This document shows, one piece after another, positions 27,678-40,081 of a DNA stretch of 64,000 nucleotides. Below the pieces are notes generated by a model, which searched no databases, was not told the DNA's origin, and saw nothing but the letters and a program-made list of their open reading frames with translations. This stretch comes from Mycoplana rhizolycopersici (GTDB lineage Bacteria; Pseudomonadota; Alphaproteobacteria; Rhizobiales; Rhizobiaceae). Where the stretch lies: assembly GCF_013378445.1 (NCBI RefSeq), contig NZ_JABXYK010000005.1, positions 297,863 to 361,862 on the forward strand, read 5' to 3'. The translations under genes were made by a program, and so were the position numbers. Numbering within the stretch: position 1 is the stretch's first letter; every line of letters begins with the position of its first letter.

Positions 27678-30140
27678 ATGATGAACAGGGTCTCCGCCAA
27701 CGAAATCCCCGCTCCCGCGCCACGATCCACCGAGCCGTCGCAGCTTGCGACCGAGCTGGTGGAACGCCTGAAATACCGCATCGGCAAGGATCCGAAGGTC
27801 GCCAAGCCGCATGACTGGCTGACGGCGGCGATCCTGGTCGTGCGCGACCGCATCACCGACAAGTGGATGGATTCGACGCGCCGCACCTACGCCACCGGCG
27901 CCAAGCGCGTCTACTATCTCTCGCTCGAGTTCCTGATCGGGCGGCTGATGCGCGACGCGATGACGAATATCGGCCTGATGGACGAGATGCGCGAGGCGCT
28001 CGCCTCCCTCGGCGTCGATATCGACATCATCGCCGAGCTTGAGCCGGACGCGGCACTCGGCAATGGCGGCCTTGGCCGGCTTGCCGCCTGTTTTATCGAA
28101 TCCATGGCGACGACCGACGTGCCGGCCTATGGCTACGGCATCCGCTACGTTCACGGTCTCTTCCGCCAGCAGATTGCCGACGGCTGGCAGGTGGAACTGC
28201 CGGAGACCTGGCTGGCGCACGGCAACCCCTGGGAATTCGAGCGACGCGAAAGCTCCTACGAAATCGGTTTCGGCGGTGCGGTGGAGACGCTTGATCTCGG
28301 CGAAGGCAAGCAGCGCTTTGTCTGGAAGCCCGCCGAGCGCGTCATAGCCACGGCTTACGACACGCCGGCCGTCGGCTGGCGCGCCAAGCGCGTCAATACC
28401 CTCCGCCTCTGGGCGTCAAACCCGATCGACCCGATCCTGCTCGACGCCTTCAATGCCGGTGACCACATCGGCGCGCTGCGCGAGAGCAACAAGGCGGAAA
28501 GCCTGACGCGCGTCCTCTACCCTGCCGACGCCACCCCTGCCGGTCAGGAACTGCGCCTGCGCCAGGAGTTCTTCTTCTCGTCCGCCTCGCTGCAGGACAT
28601 CCTGCGCCGCCACCTGCAACAGTATCCGGATTTCAGCTCGCTGCCGGATGCCGTCGCGATCCAGCTGAACGACACGCATCCGGCGGTATCGGTGGCCGAG
28701 CTCGTCCGCCTGCTGACCGACATGCACGGCCTAAATTTCGACACCGCCTGGGACATCACCCGCCGCACCTTTAGCTACACCAACCACACGCTTCTGCCCG
28801 AAGCGCTGGAAAGCTGGCCGGTTCCTCTTTTCGAGCGGCTGCTGCCGCGGCATATGCAGATCGTCTACGCGATCAATGCGAAGATCCTGATCGAGGCCCG
28901 CAAGGAACAAGGCGCCGACGATCAGAGCGTCCGCAACATCTCGCTGATCGAGGAAGGCGGCGAGCGCCGCGTGCGGATGGGCAACCTCGCCTTCGTCGGC
29001 TCGCATTCCGTCAACGGCGTCTCCGCGCTGCACACGGAACTGATGAAGGAGACGGTGTTCGCCGACCTTCACCGCCTCTACCCCGACCGCATCAACAACA
29101 AGACCAACGGCATCACGCCGCGACGCTGGCTGATGCAGTGCAACCCCGGCCTGTTCAACCTCATCCGCGAATCGATCGGCGACGCCTTCGAGGACGACGC
29201 CGAACAGCTGAAGGCGCTCGACCGCTTCGCCGGCGATGCCGCCTTCCAGGAGCGTTTCGCCGCGATCAAGCGCGAGAACAAGGTACGGCTCGCCAATCTG
29301 GTGCAGGCGAGGCTCGGCGTCCGCCTCGATCCGGGCGCCATGTTCGACATCCAGATCAAGCGCATCCACGAATACAAGCGCCAGTTGCTCAACATCGTCG
29401 AGGCCGTGGCGCTTTATGACCAGATCCGCTCGCGGCCGGAACTCGACTGGGTCCCCCGCGTCAAGCTTTTCGCCGGCAAGGCGGCGCCGAGCTACCACAA
29501 TGCCAAGCTGATCATCAAACTGGCGAACGACGTGGCCCGCGTCATCAACAACGATCCGGCCGTGCGCGGGCTGCTGAAAGTCGTGTTCGTGCCGAACTAT
29601 AACGTCTCGCTTGCCGAGGTCATGGTTCCGGCCGCCGACCTTTCCGAGCAGATCTCGACGGCAGGCATGGAAGCGTCGGGAACCGGCAACATGAAGTTCG
29701 CGCTGAACGGCGCGCTGACGATCGGGACGCTCGACGGCGCCAATGTCGAGATGCGCGACCACGTGGGTGCGGAAAACATCGTCATCTTCGGCATGACCGC
29801 AGACGAAGTCGCCCGGGTTCGCGCCGAGGGCCATAACCCCCGCGCCATCATCGAGGGTTCGCCGGAACTGTCGCAAGCGCTGTCGGCCATCTCCTCGGGC
29901 GTGTTTTCTCCCGACGACCGTGGCCGCTTTGCCGGCCTGATCGACGGCCTCTACAATCACGACTGGTTCATGGTCGCGGCCGACTTCGATGCCTACGCCA
30001 AGGCCCAGCGCGACGTCGATGCGCTCTGGACGGACGGGGCCGCCTGGAATTCCAAGGCGATCCTGAACACGGCGCGGATGGGCTGGTTCTCCTCAGACAG
30101 GACCATCCGTCAGTACGCCACCGAGATCTGGGGCGCTTGA
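27678..30140 (+). CDS. glgP: Glycogen phosphorylase
   Basis: An 820-residue glycogen/starch/alpha-glucan phosphorylase, releasing glucose-1-phosphate from glycogen chain ends. Family landmarks are AALGNGGLGRLAACFIES near residue 130, AIQLNDTHPAVSVAEL, and the pyridoxal-phosphate region EASGTGNMKFALNG, with Lys673 as the Schiff-base lysine. First gene of glgP-glgB-glgC-glgA-pgm-glgX, so breakdown and synthesis are made together. ATG 27678 is used (ATG 27681 is adjacent); no strong ribosome-binding site, GAAGGG being 13 bases upstream. The stop overlaps the glgB start by one base. Confidence 0.96.
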   Translation: MMNRVSANEIPAPAPRSTEPSQLATELVERLKYRIGKDPKVAKPHDWLTAAILVVRDRITDKWMDSTRRTYATGAKRVYYLSLEFLIGRLMRDAMTNIGLMDEMREALASLGVDIDIIAELEPDAALGNGGLGRLAACFIESMATTDVPAYGYGIRYVHGLFRQQIADGWQVELPETWLAHGNPWEFERRESSYEIGFGGAVETLDLGEGKQRFVWKPAERVIATAYDTPAVGWRAKRVNTLRLWASNPIDPILLDAFNAGDHIGALRESNKAESLTRVLYPADATPAGQELRLRQEFFFSSASLQDILRRHLQQYPDFSSLPDAVAIQLNDTHPAVSVAELVRLLTDMHGLNFDTAWDITRRTFSYTNHTLLPEALESWPVPLFERLLPRHMQIVYAINAKILIEARKEQGADDQSVRNISLIEEGGERRVRMGNLAFVGSHSVNGVSALHTELMKETVFADLHRLYPDRINNKTNGITPRRWLMQCNPGLFNLIRESIGDAFEDDAEQLKALDRFAGDAAFQERFAAIKRENKVRLANLVQARLGVRLDPGAMFDIQIKRIHEYKRQLLNIVEAVALYDQIRSRPELDWVPRVKLFAGKAAPSYHNAKLIIKLANDVARVINNDPAVRGLLKVVFVPNYNVSLAEVMVPAADLSEQISTAGMEASGTGNMKFALNGALTIGTLDGANVEMRDHVGAENIVIFGMTADEVARVRAEGHNPRAIIEGSPELSQALSAISSGVFSPDDRGRFAGLIDGLYNHDWFMVAADFDAYAKAQRDVDALWTDGAAWNSKAILNTARMGWFSSDRTIRQYATEIWGA

Positions 30141-32344
30141 TGGCGAAAAAGGACCCGGTGGCAAAGCAATCGACGGGTCTGGCGAAGGCCGAAATCGAGG
30201 CAGTTCTGAACGGCCGTCATTCGGATCCCTTTGCCGTGCTCGGCATCCAGCAGGTCGACGACAAGTTCGTCGCGCGCTGCTTCATCCCGAACGCGGAGAC
30301 CGTGTCTGCCGAAACGCTGGCCGGCAAGACGATTGGCCAGCTCGAACGCCTCGATGCGGCGGGATTCTTCGCCGGTCCCGTCTCCATCCGCAAGCTGCAG
30401 CCCATCCGCTACCGCGCGCGCAATGAAGGCGGGGAATGGATCGTCGTCGATCCCTATTCCTTCGGCCCCGTGCTCGGCCCGATGGACGATTACTATATGC
30501 GGGAGGGATCGCACCTGCGGTTGTTCGACCGGATGGGTGCCCATCCGCTCACGCTCGAGGGGGTCGACGGCTTTCATTTCGCCGTCTGGGCGCCGAACGC
30601 GCAACGCGTCTCCGTCGTCGGCGATTTCAATGAATGGGACGGCCGCCGCCATGTCATGCGCCGGCGCGGCGACACCGGCATATGGGAAGTCTTCCTGCCC
30701 GGCGTGACCGTCGGCAGCGCCTACAAATACGAGATCGTCGGCAAGAACGGCGAACTTTTGCCGCTGAAGGCTGATCCCTTCGCACGGCGCTCCGAACTGC
30801 GCCCGCGCACCGCGTCGATGACCACGGGCGAGATCGAACAGCAGTGGGAGGACGAGGCCCATCGCGCCTTCTGGGCCAGCGCCGACGCGCGCCGACAGCC
30901 CATCTCCATCTACGAAGTGCACGCGGCCTCCTGGCAACGGCGCGACAATGGCGAAATGCTCTCGTGGGACGAGCTGGCGGACCGGCTGATCCCCTATTGT
31001 GTCGACATGGGCTTCACCCACATCGAATTCCTGCCGATCTCCGAATATCCCTACGATCCGTCCTGGGGCTACCAGACCACCGGGCTCTATGCGCCGACGG
31101 CGCGCTTCGGCGACCCGGAAGGCTTCGCCCGCTTCGTCAACGGTGCCCACAAGGTGGGCCTCGGCGTCATCCTCGACTGGGTGCCGGCCCATTTCCCGAC
31201 CGACGAGCACGGTCTGCGCTGGTTCGACGGCACTGCGCTCTACGAACATGAAGACCCCCGCCAGGGTTTTCATCCCGACTGGAACACGGCGATCTACAAT
31301 TTCGGCCGTCAGGAGGTTCTGGCCTTCCTGATCAACAACGCCCTCTACTGGGCCGAGAAGTTCCATATCGACGGCTTGCGTGTCGATGCGGTCGCCTCCA
31401 TGCTCTACCTCGACTACTCGCGCAAACACGGCGAGTGGGTGCCGAACGAGTATGGCGGCAACGAGAACCTGGAGGCCGTGCGCTTCCTGCAGACGATGAA
31501 TTCCCGCGTCTACGGCGCACAGCCGGGCGTGATGACCATCGCCGAGGAATCGACCTCCTGGCCGAAGGTGTCCCATCCCGTCCACGAAGGCGGTCTCGGC
31601 TTCGGCTTCAAGTGGAACATGGGCTTTATGCACGACACGCTGCAATTCATGTCGCGCGAGCCGGTGCACCGCAAGTTCCACCACCACGACATGACCTTCG
31701 GCCTGCTCTATGCCTTCACGGAGAACTTCGTGCTGCCGCTCAGCCATGACGAAGTGGTCCATGGCAAAGGCTCGCTGATCGCCAAGATGACGGGCGACGA
31801 CTGGCAGAAGTTCGCCAATCTGCGCGCCTACTACGCCTTCATGTGGGGATACCCCGGCAAGAAGCTGCTTTTCATGGGGCAGGAATTCGCCCAGTGGCGG
31901 GAGTGGAGCGAGGATCGCGCGCTCGACTGGAACCTGCTCGAATACCGCATGCACGAAGGCATGCGCCGGCTGGTGCGCGACCTCAACGGCACCTACAGGC
32001 GCCGGGTCGCCCTACACGCGCGCGATTGCGAGGGCGAAGGGTTCGAGTGGCTGCTTGCCGACGATCGCGACAATTCGGTCTTCGCCTGGCTGCGCAAGGC
32101 GCCGGGCGAAAAGACGATCGCGGTGGTCACCAACTTCACGCCCGTCTACCGCGAAGCCTACCGCATACCCTTGCCGGGCGAGGGCCGCTGGAAGGAGATT
32201 CTCAACACCGATGCCGACATTTATGGCGGCTCGGGCAAGGGGAATGGCGGTGCAGTGCAGGCGACAAGAGACAAGAACGGGAACGTTTCAGCGATGATAA
32301 CATTGCCGCCGCTGGCGACTTTGATGCTGGAACAGGATGCATGA
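30140..32344 (+). CDS. glgB: 1,4-alpha-glucan branching enzyme
   Basis: A 734-residue GH13 branching enzyme that introduces alpha-1,6 branches in glycogen. It has an N-terminal extra domain, a CBM48 ([20 protein letters not shown]), the (beta/alpha)8 catalytic domain with nucleophile Asp416 in [10 protein letters not shown], acid Glu in TIAEEST and the [10 protein letters not shown] motif, and a C-terminal beta domain. The ATG overlaps the glgP stop (TGATG). The gene ends within the first codons of an alternative upstream glgC start, 22 bases before the chosen glgC ATG. Confidence 0.97.
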   Translation: MAKKDPVAKQSTGLAKAEIEAVLNGRHSDPFAVLGIQQVDDKFVARCFIPNAETVSAETLAGKTIGQLERLDAAGFFAGPVSIRKLQPIRYRARNEGGEWIVVDPYSFGPVLGPMDDYYMREGSHLRLFDRMGAHPLTLEGVDGFHFAVWAPNAQRVSVVGDFNEWDGRRHVMRRRGDTGIWEVFLPGVTVGSAYKYEIVGKNGELLPLKADPFARRSELRPRTASMTTGEIEQQWEDEAHRAFWASADARRQPISIYEVHAASWQRRDNGEMLSWDELADRLIPYCVDMGFTHIEFLPISEYPYDPSWGYQTTGLYAPTARFGDPEGFARFVNGAHKVGLGVILDWVPAHFPTDEHGLRWFDGTALYEHEDPRQGFHPDWNTAIYNFGRQEVLAFLINNALYWAEKFHIDGLRVDAVASMLYLDYSRKHGEWVPNEYGGNENLEAVRFLQTMNSRVYGAQPGVMTIAEESTSWPKVSHPVHEGGLGFGFKWNMGFMHDTLQFMSREPVHRKFHHHDMTFGLLYAFTENFVLPLSHDEVVHGKGSLIAKMTGDDWQKFANLRAYYAFMWGYPGKKLLFMGQEFAQWREWSEDRALDWNLLEYRMHEGMRRLVRDLNGTYRRRVALHARDCEGEGFEWLLADDRDNSVFAWLRKAPGEKTIAVVTNFTPVYREAYRIPLPGEGRWKEILNTDADIYGGSGKGNGGAVQATRDKNGNVSAMITLPPLATLMLEQDA

Positions 32345-32366
32345 CGGACTGCTCGGGAGGACAACA

Positions 32367-33629
32367 ATGGAGCAAAAGCGCAACCAGCCACTGGCGCGCG
32401 ACGCCATGGCCTATGTACTGGCAGGCGGTCGCGGCAGCCGCCTGAAGGAATTGACCGACCGCCGGGCCAAGCCCGCCGTCTACTTCGGCGGCAAGGCGCG
32501 CATCATCGACTTCGCCCTGTCAAACGCCTTGAACTCCGGCATCCGCCGCATCGGCGTCGCGACGCAGTACAAGGCCCATTCGCTGATCCGTCACTTGCAG
32601 CGCGGCTGGAACTTCTTCCGCCCCGAGCGTAACGAGAGCTTCGACATCCTGCCGGCCAGCCAGCGCGTCTCCGAGACCCAGTGGTACGAAGGCACCGCCG
32701 ACGCGGTCTACCAGAACATCGACATCATCGAGGACTACGGCGTCGAATACATGGTCATCCTCGCCGGCGACCATATCTACAAGATGGACTACGAGCTGAT
32801 GCTGCAGCAGCACGTCGATTCCGGCGCGCAGGTGACGATCGGCTGCCTCGAGGTGCCGCGCATGGAGGCGACGGGCTTCGGCGTCATGCACGTCAACGAG
32901 AAGGACGAGATCATCGACTTCGTCGAGAAGCCGGCCGATCCGCCGGGCATCCCCGGCAATCCGGAAATGGCGCTCGCCTCGATGGGCATCTACGTGTTCC
33001 ACACGCGCTTCCTGATGGATCTGCTGCGCCGCGACGCCGAGGACCCGAATTCCTCGCGCGACTTCGGCAAGGATATCATTCCCTACATCGTCGAGAACGG
33101 CAAAGCCGTCGCTCACCGCTTCACCGCCTCCTGCGTCCGCTCCGACTTCGAGCGTGAAGCCTACTGGCGCGACGTCGGCACGGTGGATGCCTACTGGCAG
33201 GCCAATATCGACCTGACCGACATCACCCCGGAACTCGACATCTACGACAGCACCTGGCCGATCTGGACCTTCGCCGAGATCAAGCCGCCGGCGAAGTTCG
33301 TCCATGACGACGAGGACCGGCGCGGCTCGGCAATCTCCTCGCTCGTCTCCGGAGACTGCATCATCTCGGGATCCTCGCTCCATCGCAGTCTGCTCTTCAC
33401 CGGCGTACGGGCAAACTCCTACTCGCGGCTCGAGGGCGCGGTGGTGCTGCCGGACGTAAAGATCGGCCGGCACGCACAGCTTCGTAATGTCGTCATCGAT
33501 CGCGGCGTAATCATTCCGGAAGGCCTGGTGGTCGGTGAGGATCCCGAGCTCGATGGACGGCGCTTCCGTCGCTCCGAGAACGGCATCTGCCTCATCACCC
33601 AGGCGATGATCGACAAGCTGGACCTGTAG
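32367..33629 (+). CDS. glgC: Glucose-1-phosphate adenylyltransferase
   Basis: A 420-residue ADP-glucose pyrophosphorylase, the committed step: ATP + glucose-1-phosphate to ADP-glucose and pyrophosphate. Seen: [18 protein letters not shown] with the nucleotide-binding loop, [30 protein letters not shown] for metal and substrate, DFVEKP, and a C-terminal left-handed beta-helix ([13 protein letters not shown] to [12 protein letters not shown]). The enzyme in this group is usually regulated by fructose-6-phosphate and pyruvate. The start is ATG 32367, six bases after GGGAGG; an in-frame ATG at 32337 lacks this. Twenty-five bases before glgA. Confidence 0.97.
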   Translation: MEQKRNQPLARDAMAYVLAGGRGSRLKELTDRRAKPAVYFGGKARIIDFALSNALNSGIRRIGVATQYKAHSLIRHLQRGWNFFRPERNESFDILPASQRVSETQWYEGTADAVYQNIDIIEDYGVEYMVILAGDHIYKMDYELMLQQHVDSGAQVTIGCLEVPRMEATGFGVMHVNEKDEIIDFVEKPADPPGIPGNPEMALASMGIYVFHTRFLMDLLRRDAEDPNSSRDFGKDIIPYIVENGKAVAHRFTASCVRSDFEREAYWRDVGTVDAYWQANIDLTDITPELDIYDSTWPIWTFAEIKPPAKFVHDDEDRRGSAISSLVSGDCIISGSSLHRSLLFTGVRANSYSRLEGAVVLPDVKIGRHAQLRNVVIDRGVIIPEGLVVGEDPELDGRRFRRSENGICLITQAMIDKLDL

Positions 33630-33654
33630 GTCAAAACTCTAGGATCAGTCGCCC

Positions 33655-35094
33655 ATGAATGTGCTTTCGGTGGCATCCGAAGTCTTCCCGCTGATCAAGA
33701 CAGGCGGGCTCGCCGACGTGGCGGGCGCCCTGCCGCTGGCGCTTGCGGGAAACGGCATACGGATGCGCACGCTCCTGCCCGGCTATCCCGCGGTGATGCA
33801 GCAACTGGCCAGGCCGCGCAAGGTCGCCACTCTGGCCAGCGTGTTCGGCGACGAAATGCGCATCCTGTCTGCAACCCACGCCGGCCTGGAACTGCTGATC
33901 CTGGACGCCCCGGCCTATTTCGACCGCACCGGCGGCCCCTATGTGGACGTGACCGGCAGGGACTATACCGACAACTGGAAGCGCTTCGCCGCGCTATGCC
34001 ACGCAGGTGCGGAAATCGCACGCGGCCTGCTGCCGGACTGGACGCCGCAGGTCGTGCACGCCCACGACTGGCAGGCCGCGATGACGCCGGTCTACATGCG
34101 CTATACCGGCCTGGAGCGCGTCCCCAACGTCATCACGGTGCACAATCTTGCCTTCCAGGGCCAGTTCGGGTCGGAAATCTTCCCTGAGCTCGGCCTGCCG
34201 CAGGACGCATTCAGCGTCGAAGGGCTGGAATATTACGGCGACGTCGGCTTCCTCAAGGGTGGTCTGCGCACCGCCTGGGAGGTGACGACCGTCAGTCCCA
34301 CCTATGCGCAGGAAATCACCACGCCGCAATACGGCATGGGCCTGGAGGGCCTGATCAATGCCCGCGCAAACGAGCTCATGGGCATCGTCAACGGCATCGA
34401 CACGTCCGTGTGGGACACGGCAACCGATCCGCATATCCCCGCCAACTACGGCCCCTCGTCGCTGCGGATGCGTGCGAAAAACCGCAGTGCGCTGGCGGAT
34501 CGGTTCGGCCTGATCGACGACAACGGCCCGCTGTTTTGCGTGGTGTCGCGCCTGACCTGGCAGAAGGGCATCGACCTGATTGCGGAGCTTGCCGACTGGA
34601 TCGTGGCCGAGGGTGGCAAGCTTGCAGTGCTCGGCTCAGGCGACCAGGGACTGGAAGGCGCCCTGCTGGCCGCCGCCTCCCGCCACCGCGGCCGCGTCGG
34701 AATCGTCATCGGCTATGACGAGCCGCTGTCGCACCTGATGCAGGCCGGCGCCGACGCAATCCTCATCCCCTCGCGTTTCGAGCCCTGTGGGCTGACGCAG
34801 CTCTACGGGTTGCGCTACGGCTGCGTGCCGATCGTCGGCCGCACCGGCGGTCTTGCCGATACCGTCATCGATGCCAACGAGGCAGCGCTTGCCGCGCGCG
34901 TCGCGACAGGCTTCCAGTTTGCACCCGTTGACGTTGAAGGGCTTCGACAGGCGCTTCGCCGTGCTTTCACCGCATTTAGAGAACCTAAGGTCTGGGCCCG
35001 GTTGCAAAAACAGGGCATGAAGTGCGACGTTTCCTGGGAACGCAGCGCCGAACGCTACGCCAAACTTTATTCCAGCCTCCTTGCGAGAGTCTAA
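33655..35094 (+). CDS. glgA: Glycogen synthase
   Basis: A 479-residue GT5 glycosyltransferase that extends alpha-1,4-glucan from ADP-glucose. The ADP-glucose binding motif KTGGLADV begins at Lys15, and [19 protein letters not shown] and the second-domain [11 protein letters not shown] and [17 protein letters not shown] are all in place. Length is standard. It is preceded by glgC and followed three bases later by pgm, so probably coupled. Confidence 0.97.
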   Translation: MNVLSVASEVFPLIKTGGLADVAGALPLALAGNGIRMRTLLPGYPAVMQQLARPRKVATLASVFGDEMRILSATHAGLELLILDAPAYFDRTGGPYVDVTGRDYTDNWKRFAALCHAGAEIARGLLPDWTPQVVHAHDWQAAMTPVYMRYTGLERVPNVITVHNLAFQGQFGSEIFPELGLPQDAFSVEGLEYYGDVGFLKGGLRTAWEVTTVSPTYAQEITTPQYGMGLEGLINARANELMGIVNGIDTSVWDTATDPHIPANYGPSSLRMRAKNRSALADRFGLIDDNGPLFCVVSRLTWQKGIDLIAELADWIVAEGGKLAVLGSGDQGLEGALLAAASRHRGRVGIVIGYDEPLSHLMQAGADAILIPSRFEPCGLTQLYGLRYGCVPIVGRTGGLADTVIDANEAALAARVATGFQFAPVDVEGLRQALRRAFTAFREPKVWARLQKQGMKCDVSWERSAERYAKLYSSLLARV

Positions 35095-36726
<1,632 letters not shown>

Positions 36727-36731
36727 GGTTA

Positions 36732-36800
36732 CGGCACCCGCCCGTTTCCAACGAGCGGGTGCCGGACCATGCAGGGCGAAGCGGAACGGCGGGCGTTCCG
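36732..36800 (+). repeat. Two hairpins in the pgm-glgX gap
   Basis: First, a ten-base perfect stem CGGCACCCGC/GCGGGTGCCG (36732-36764); second, a seven-base stem CGGAACG/CGTTCCG (36782-36800). Neither is followed by a T-run, so they look more like mRNA processing or stability structures than terminators. Confidence 0.55.
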
Positions 36801-36871
36801 TCGCTCGACTGCTCTCCATCAGGGACGATTTCCCTTTTCCGAATGCCTTCCAGCGGAGACGTTTCGACAGG

Positions 36872-38839
36872 ATGCCAGAAGCGATCGAGACGACATTGGG
36901 AGCATCGATTAGCGCGGACGGGACGGCCTTCACCGTGCGCTCGCGCGACGCCAGCCGCGTCGATCTCTGCCTTTTCGACAAGGATGGGCGCCGGGAAATC
37001 CGGCGCGTGCCGATGCAGCGCGAGGGCGACCTGCACCATGTTTTCGTCGCGGGGCTGGGCGCCGGCGCCCGATACGGCCTGCGCGCCGAGGGCGTCTATG
37101 CGCCCGACCATGGCCTCTGGTTCGACCCGGCCAAACTCCTCGTCGATCCCTACGCCCGGGAGCTCGATCGCCGTTTCGTCCACGACGCCCGCCTGACCCG
37201 GTTCGGCGAGGATACCGCCGACCTCGTGCCGAAGGCTGTTCTGACGGTGGACCGGCCCGTCGAAGTCAAGCCGCCGCTCTTCGCTCCGGGCGCTGTGATC
37301 TACGAAGTCGCTGTGCGCGCTTTCAGCATGCTGCATCCGGAAGTGCCGCCGGAGATCCGGGGCACGATCGCCGCTCTGGCTCATCCCGGCGTCATCGCTC
37401 ATCTGAAGCGCATCGGTGTCGATGCGGTCGAGCTCATGCCGATCGTCGCCTGGATCGACGAGCGTCATCTCCCCCCGCTCGGCCTTCACAACAGCTGGGG
37501 CTACAACCCCGTAGCGCTGATGGCATTGGATCCGCGCCTGGCGCCAGGCGGCGTGAAAGAGCTCGCCTCGACTGTGGCAGCCCTCCATGCCGAAGGGATC
37601 GGCGTCGTCCTGGACCTGGTGTTCAACCACTCCGGCGAGAGCGACCGGCAGGGCGCTACCCTTTCCATGCGCGGCCTCGACAACCTGACCTATTATCGCC
37701 ACGTCGCCGACCGCCCGGGCGAACTCGTCAACGATACCGGCTGTGGCAACACCATCGCCTGCGACCATCCCGTCGTCCGCCGCCTGATCCTCGACAGCAT
37801 GCGCCACTTCGTCGTCAATGCCGGCGTCGATGGCTTCCGCTTCGATCTCGCCTCGATCCTCGGCCGCGGCGCGCACGGCTTCGACCCTAAGGCCGCCCTG
37901 TTCGAGGACATCCACGCCGACCCCGTCCTGTCCGACCGGGTGCTGATCGCCGAACCCTGGGACATCGGCCCCGGCGGCTATCAGCTCGGCAATTTTCCTG
38001 AAGATTTCCTCGAATGGAACGACCGCTACCGCGACGATGTCAGGCTGTTCTGGCGGGGTGATCCCGGGCGTCTCGGCTCCTTCGCCACCGCCCTCTGCGG
38101 CTCGTCGAACATCTTCCAGCGCGGCGGGGCGGCGCGCACCCGTAGCGTCAATTTCGTCGCCGCCCATGACGGCTTCACCCTCATGGACCTCGTCTCCCAT
38201 GGCCGCAAACACAACGAGGCCAATGGCGAGGAAAACCGCGACGGCCACAACGACAATCATTCATGGAACAACGGCACAGAAGGCGAGACGAGCGACCCCA
38301 TCATCCGCGCCGCCCGTCAGCGCGACGCAATGGCGCTCCTTTCAACCCTCTTCGTCTCGAAGGGCACGGTGCTGCTGACGGCGGGCGACGAAGGCGGTCG
38401 CAGCCAGCACGGCAACAACAACGCCTACTGCCAGGACAATGTCATTACCTGGCTCGACTGGTCGGCACTCGATGCGGAACTGGTGGCACACACCGCAGCG
38501 CTCGCCGCGATCCGCCGCCGTTTCGACATCTTCTCCGACACCGCGTTCCTCACCGGCCGGGGTGACGTCGAGTGGTTGCGCCCGGACGGCCTGCCGATGC
38601 AGACGGCCGACTGGGACAATCCGCTCGCCCCCTCCTTCGTGATGCTGCTCTCATCGCATGACGCGGCTAGCGACAGCACGGTTCGCCTCGCTGTCTGCGT
38701 CAACAGGGGGCGGGACGGCATGGCGCTGGCACTGCCCTGCCCGGGCTCCGGCAGCTGGCAGAGTTTGCTTGTCCACGGCGATGGTACCGCAAGCGAAATC
38801 GCTCCACGCAGCATCGACATCCTCATCGAGCGCCCTTGA
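36872..38839 (+). CDS. glgX: Glycogen debranching enzyme
   Basis: A 655-residue isoamylase-type GH13 debranching enzyme that hydrolyses alpha-1,6 links of phosphorylase-trimmed glycogen. An N-terminal CBM48 (FTVRSRDASRVDLCLFD) is followed by the catalytic barrel with nucleophile Asp in GFRFDLASILGR near residue 320, acid Glu in LIAEPWDIGPGGYQLG and the third acidic residue in FVAAHDGFTLMDL. KHNEANGEENRDGHNDN is the GlgX-type loop. It lies 145 bases after pgm with two hairpins between. It is probably the last operon gene, possibly with lower or separate expression. Confidence 0.95.
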   Translation: MPEAIETTLGASISADGTAFTVRSRDASRVDLCLFDKDGRREIRRVPMQREGDLHHVFVAGLGAGARYGLRAEGVYAPDHGLWFDPAKLLVDPYARELDRRFVHDARLTRFGEDTADLVPKAVLTVDRPVEVKPPLFAPGAVIYEVAVRAFSMLHPEVPPEIRGTIAALAHPGVIAHLKRIGVDAVELMPIVAWIDERHLPPLGLHNSWGYNPVALMALDPRLAPGGVKELASTVAALHAEGIGVVLDLVFNHSGESDRQGATLSMRGLDNLTYYRHVADRPGELVNDTGCGNTIACDHPVVRRLILDSMRHFVVNAGVDGFRFDLASILGRGAHGFDPKAALFEDIHADPVLSDRVLIAEPWDIGPGGYQLGNFPEDFLEWNDRYRDDVRLFWRGDPGRLGSFATALCGSSNIFQRGGAARTRSVNFVAAHDGFTLMDLVSHGRKHNEANGEENRDGHNDNHSWNNGTEGETSDPIIRAARQRDAMALLSTLFVSKGTVLLTAGDEGGRSQHGNNNAYCQDNVITWLDWSALDAELVAHTAALAAIRRRFDIFSDTAFLTGRGDVEWLRPDGLPMQTADWDNPLAPSFVMLLSSHDAASDSTVRLAVCVNRGRDGMALALPCPGSGSWQSLLVHGDGTASEIAPRSIDILIERP

Positions 38840-38944
38840 CCGGCAGGTCGAAATCGCTTGCACGAACAGAATGCTTTCCTTTCCCCATCCGTCGCTCTAA
38901 ACATCGCCATAGCTTTGCACCCTGGGCTTGTGAAAGGACTGTCG

Positions 38945-39433
38945 ATGCCTCGCGAAATCCATCTCACCGACGTCAGGGGCCTTGTCGGCGAGGAGATCGG
39001 CGTGTCGAAGTGGTTCACGGTGGACCAGACCATGATCGACCGCTTCGCCCAGGCGACGGAAGATCATCAGTTCATCCACACCGACCCTATCCGCGCCGCG
39101 GCGGAAACGCCGTTCGGCGGCACGATCGCGCACGGCTTCCTGTCGCTGTCGCTGCTGTCGGCGATGAATTTCGACTGCGTGCCGCGCGTGCTCGAACAGA
39201 CGATGGGCATCAACTACGGCTTCGAGAAGGTGCGCTTCATGACGCCTGTGAAATGCGGCGCGCGCGTGCGCGGCCGCTTCAGGATGGCGGACGCTCGCTT
39301 TCGCGGCGCAGGCATGCTGATGGTCACCTACGACGTGACGGTGGAAATCGAGAACGAACGGAAGCCTGCACTGACCGCCAACTGGATGACCATCATCCAG
39401 TTCGACCCCAAGGACCGGCCGGAAGATGCGTGA
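38945..39433 (+). CDS. MaoC-like (R)-enoyl-CoA hydratase
   Basis: A 162-residue hot-dog fold dehydratase. The catalytic Asp/His appear in FAQATEDHQFIHTDP (hydratase 2 motif), with GGTIAHGFLSLSLLSAM next. Members hydrate 2-enoyl-CoA to (R)-3-hydroxyacyl-CoA, feeding polyhydroxyalkanoate, or act in fatty-acid and side-chain metabolism. AAAGGA precedes ATG 38945. It is 105 bases after glgX, so it may be a separate transcript; a bidirectional terminator follows. Confidence 0.88.
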   Translation: MPREIHLTDVRGLVGEEIGVSKWFTVDQTMIDRFAQATEDHQFIHTDPIRAAAETPFGGTIAHGFLSLSLLSAMNFDCVPRVLEQTMGINYGFEKVRFMTPVKCGARVRGRFRMADARFRGAGMLMVTYDVTVEIENERKPALTANWMTIIQFDPKDRPEDA

Positions 39434-39474
39434 GCTGCAAGCAAGCTTGCAGAACGCCGCAACACTTCTCAAAT

Positions 39475-39509
39475 AAAAAAGGCTGCAACCTGTGCGGTCG
39501 CAGCCCTTT
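39475..39509. terminator. Bidirectional terminator between the maoC-like gene and soxG
   Basis: GGCTGC (39481-39486) pairs with GCAGCC (39500-39505). CTTTA follows on the plus side and six A bases (T-run for the minus strand) precede on the other, serving two convergent genes. Confidence 0.7.
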
Positions 39510-39532
39510 ATGATCGCTTGTACTGAGGGCTG

Positions 39533-40081
39533 TCAAAGCCCCGCGTCTTCCGCCCCTTCCGCCAGCAGGCCGAAGGCATAGGGCGCGAACGAACGCCAGC
39601 ATTCGACGCGATAGTCCTGCTCGCCCGTGCGGAAGATCACCACCTCGATCTTGCCGAGCACGGTGCGTGCGCAGGCGCCGACCGGGAAGACGGACGGCGA
39701 CAGGTCGTGCGGGCTGGCGCTGGCGATCGCGGCCGCAGCCTTCGTCCCGGCGACCAGCACCGCAGTGTTGCGATGGGAGACGTCGACTGCCGAATGAAGC
39801 ACGTCGGCCTTGGCCGCCAGGGCGGCCAGGTCCGCACCGTTCTCGTCGATCAGCAGCCACTCGTCCGGTCCGAGCCACAGCGCATGCCTGGCGTCCGACG
39901 AAGCCGATGTCTTGGGCTTCGTCGGCAGGTCGAGACCGAGCGCCTTCGACAGGGCCGTGACCGCATCCGTGCCAGCGCGCAACGACAGGCGCGAGGCCGG
40001 GCCGGCGGCGGTGACGTGAGCTGCGGCGGAGCCGCCGTGGAAGCCGCCGAGCGGCGCCTTGCGGAGTGCTTGTTCAGCCAT
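39533..40081 (-). CDS. soxG: Sarcosine oxidase gamma subunit
   Basis: A 182-residue gamma subunit of heterotetrameric sarcosine oxidase, recognisable from ALWLGPDEWLLIDENG, HSAVDVSHRNTAVLVAG and CARTVLGKIEVVIFRTGEQDYRVECWRSF, which resemble the folate-binding fold of GcvT. It is structural and helps hold the complex. Last gene of soxBDAG; its ATG lies eight bases inside the soxA 3' end. Confidence 0.93.
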   Translation of the reverse strand: MAEQALRKAPLGGFHGGSAAAHVTAAGPASRLSLRAGTDAVTALSKALGLDLPTKPKTSASSDARHALWLGPDEWLLIDENGADLAALAAKADVLHSAVDVSHRNTAVLVAGTKAAAAIASASPHDLSPSVFPVGACARTVLGKIEVVIFRTGEQDYRVECWRSFAPYAFGLLAEGAEDAGL

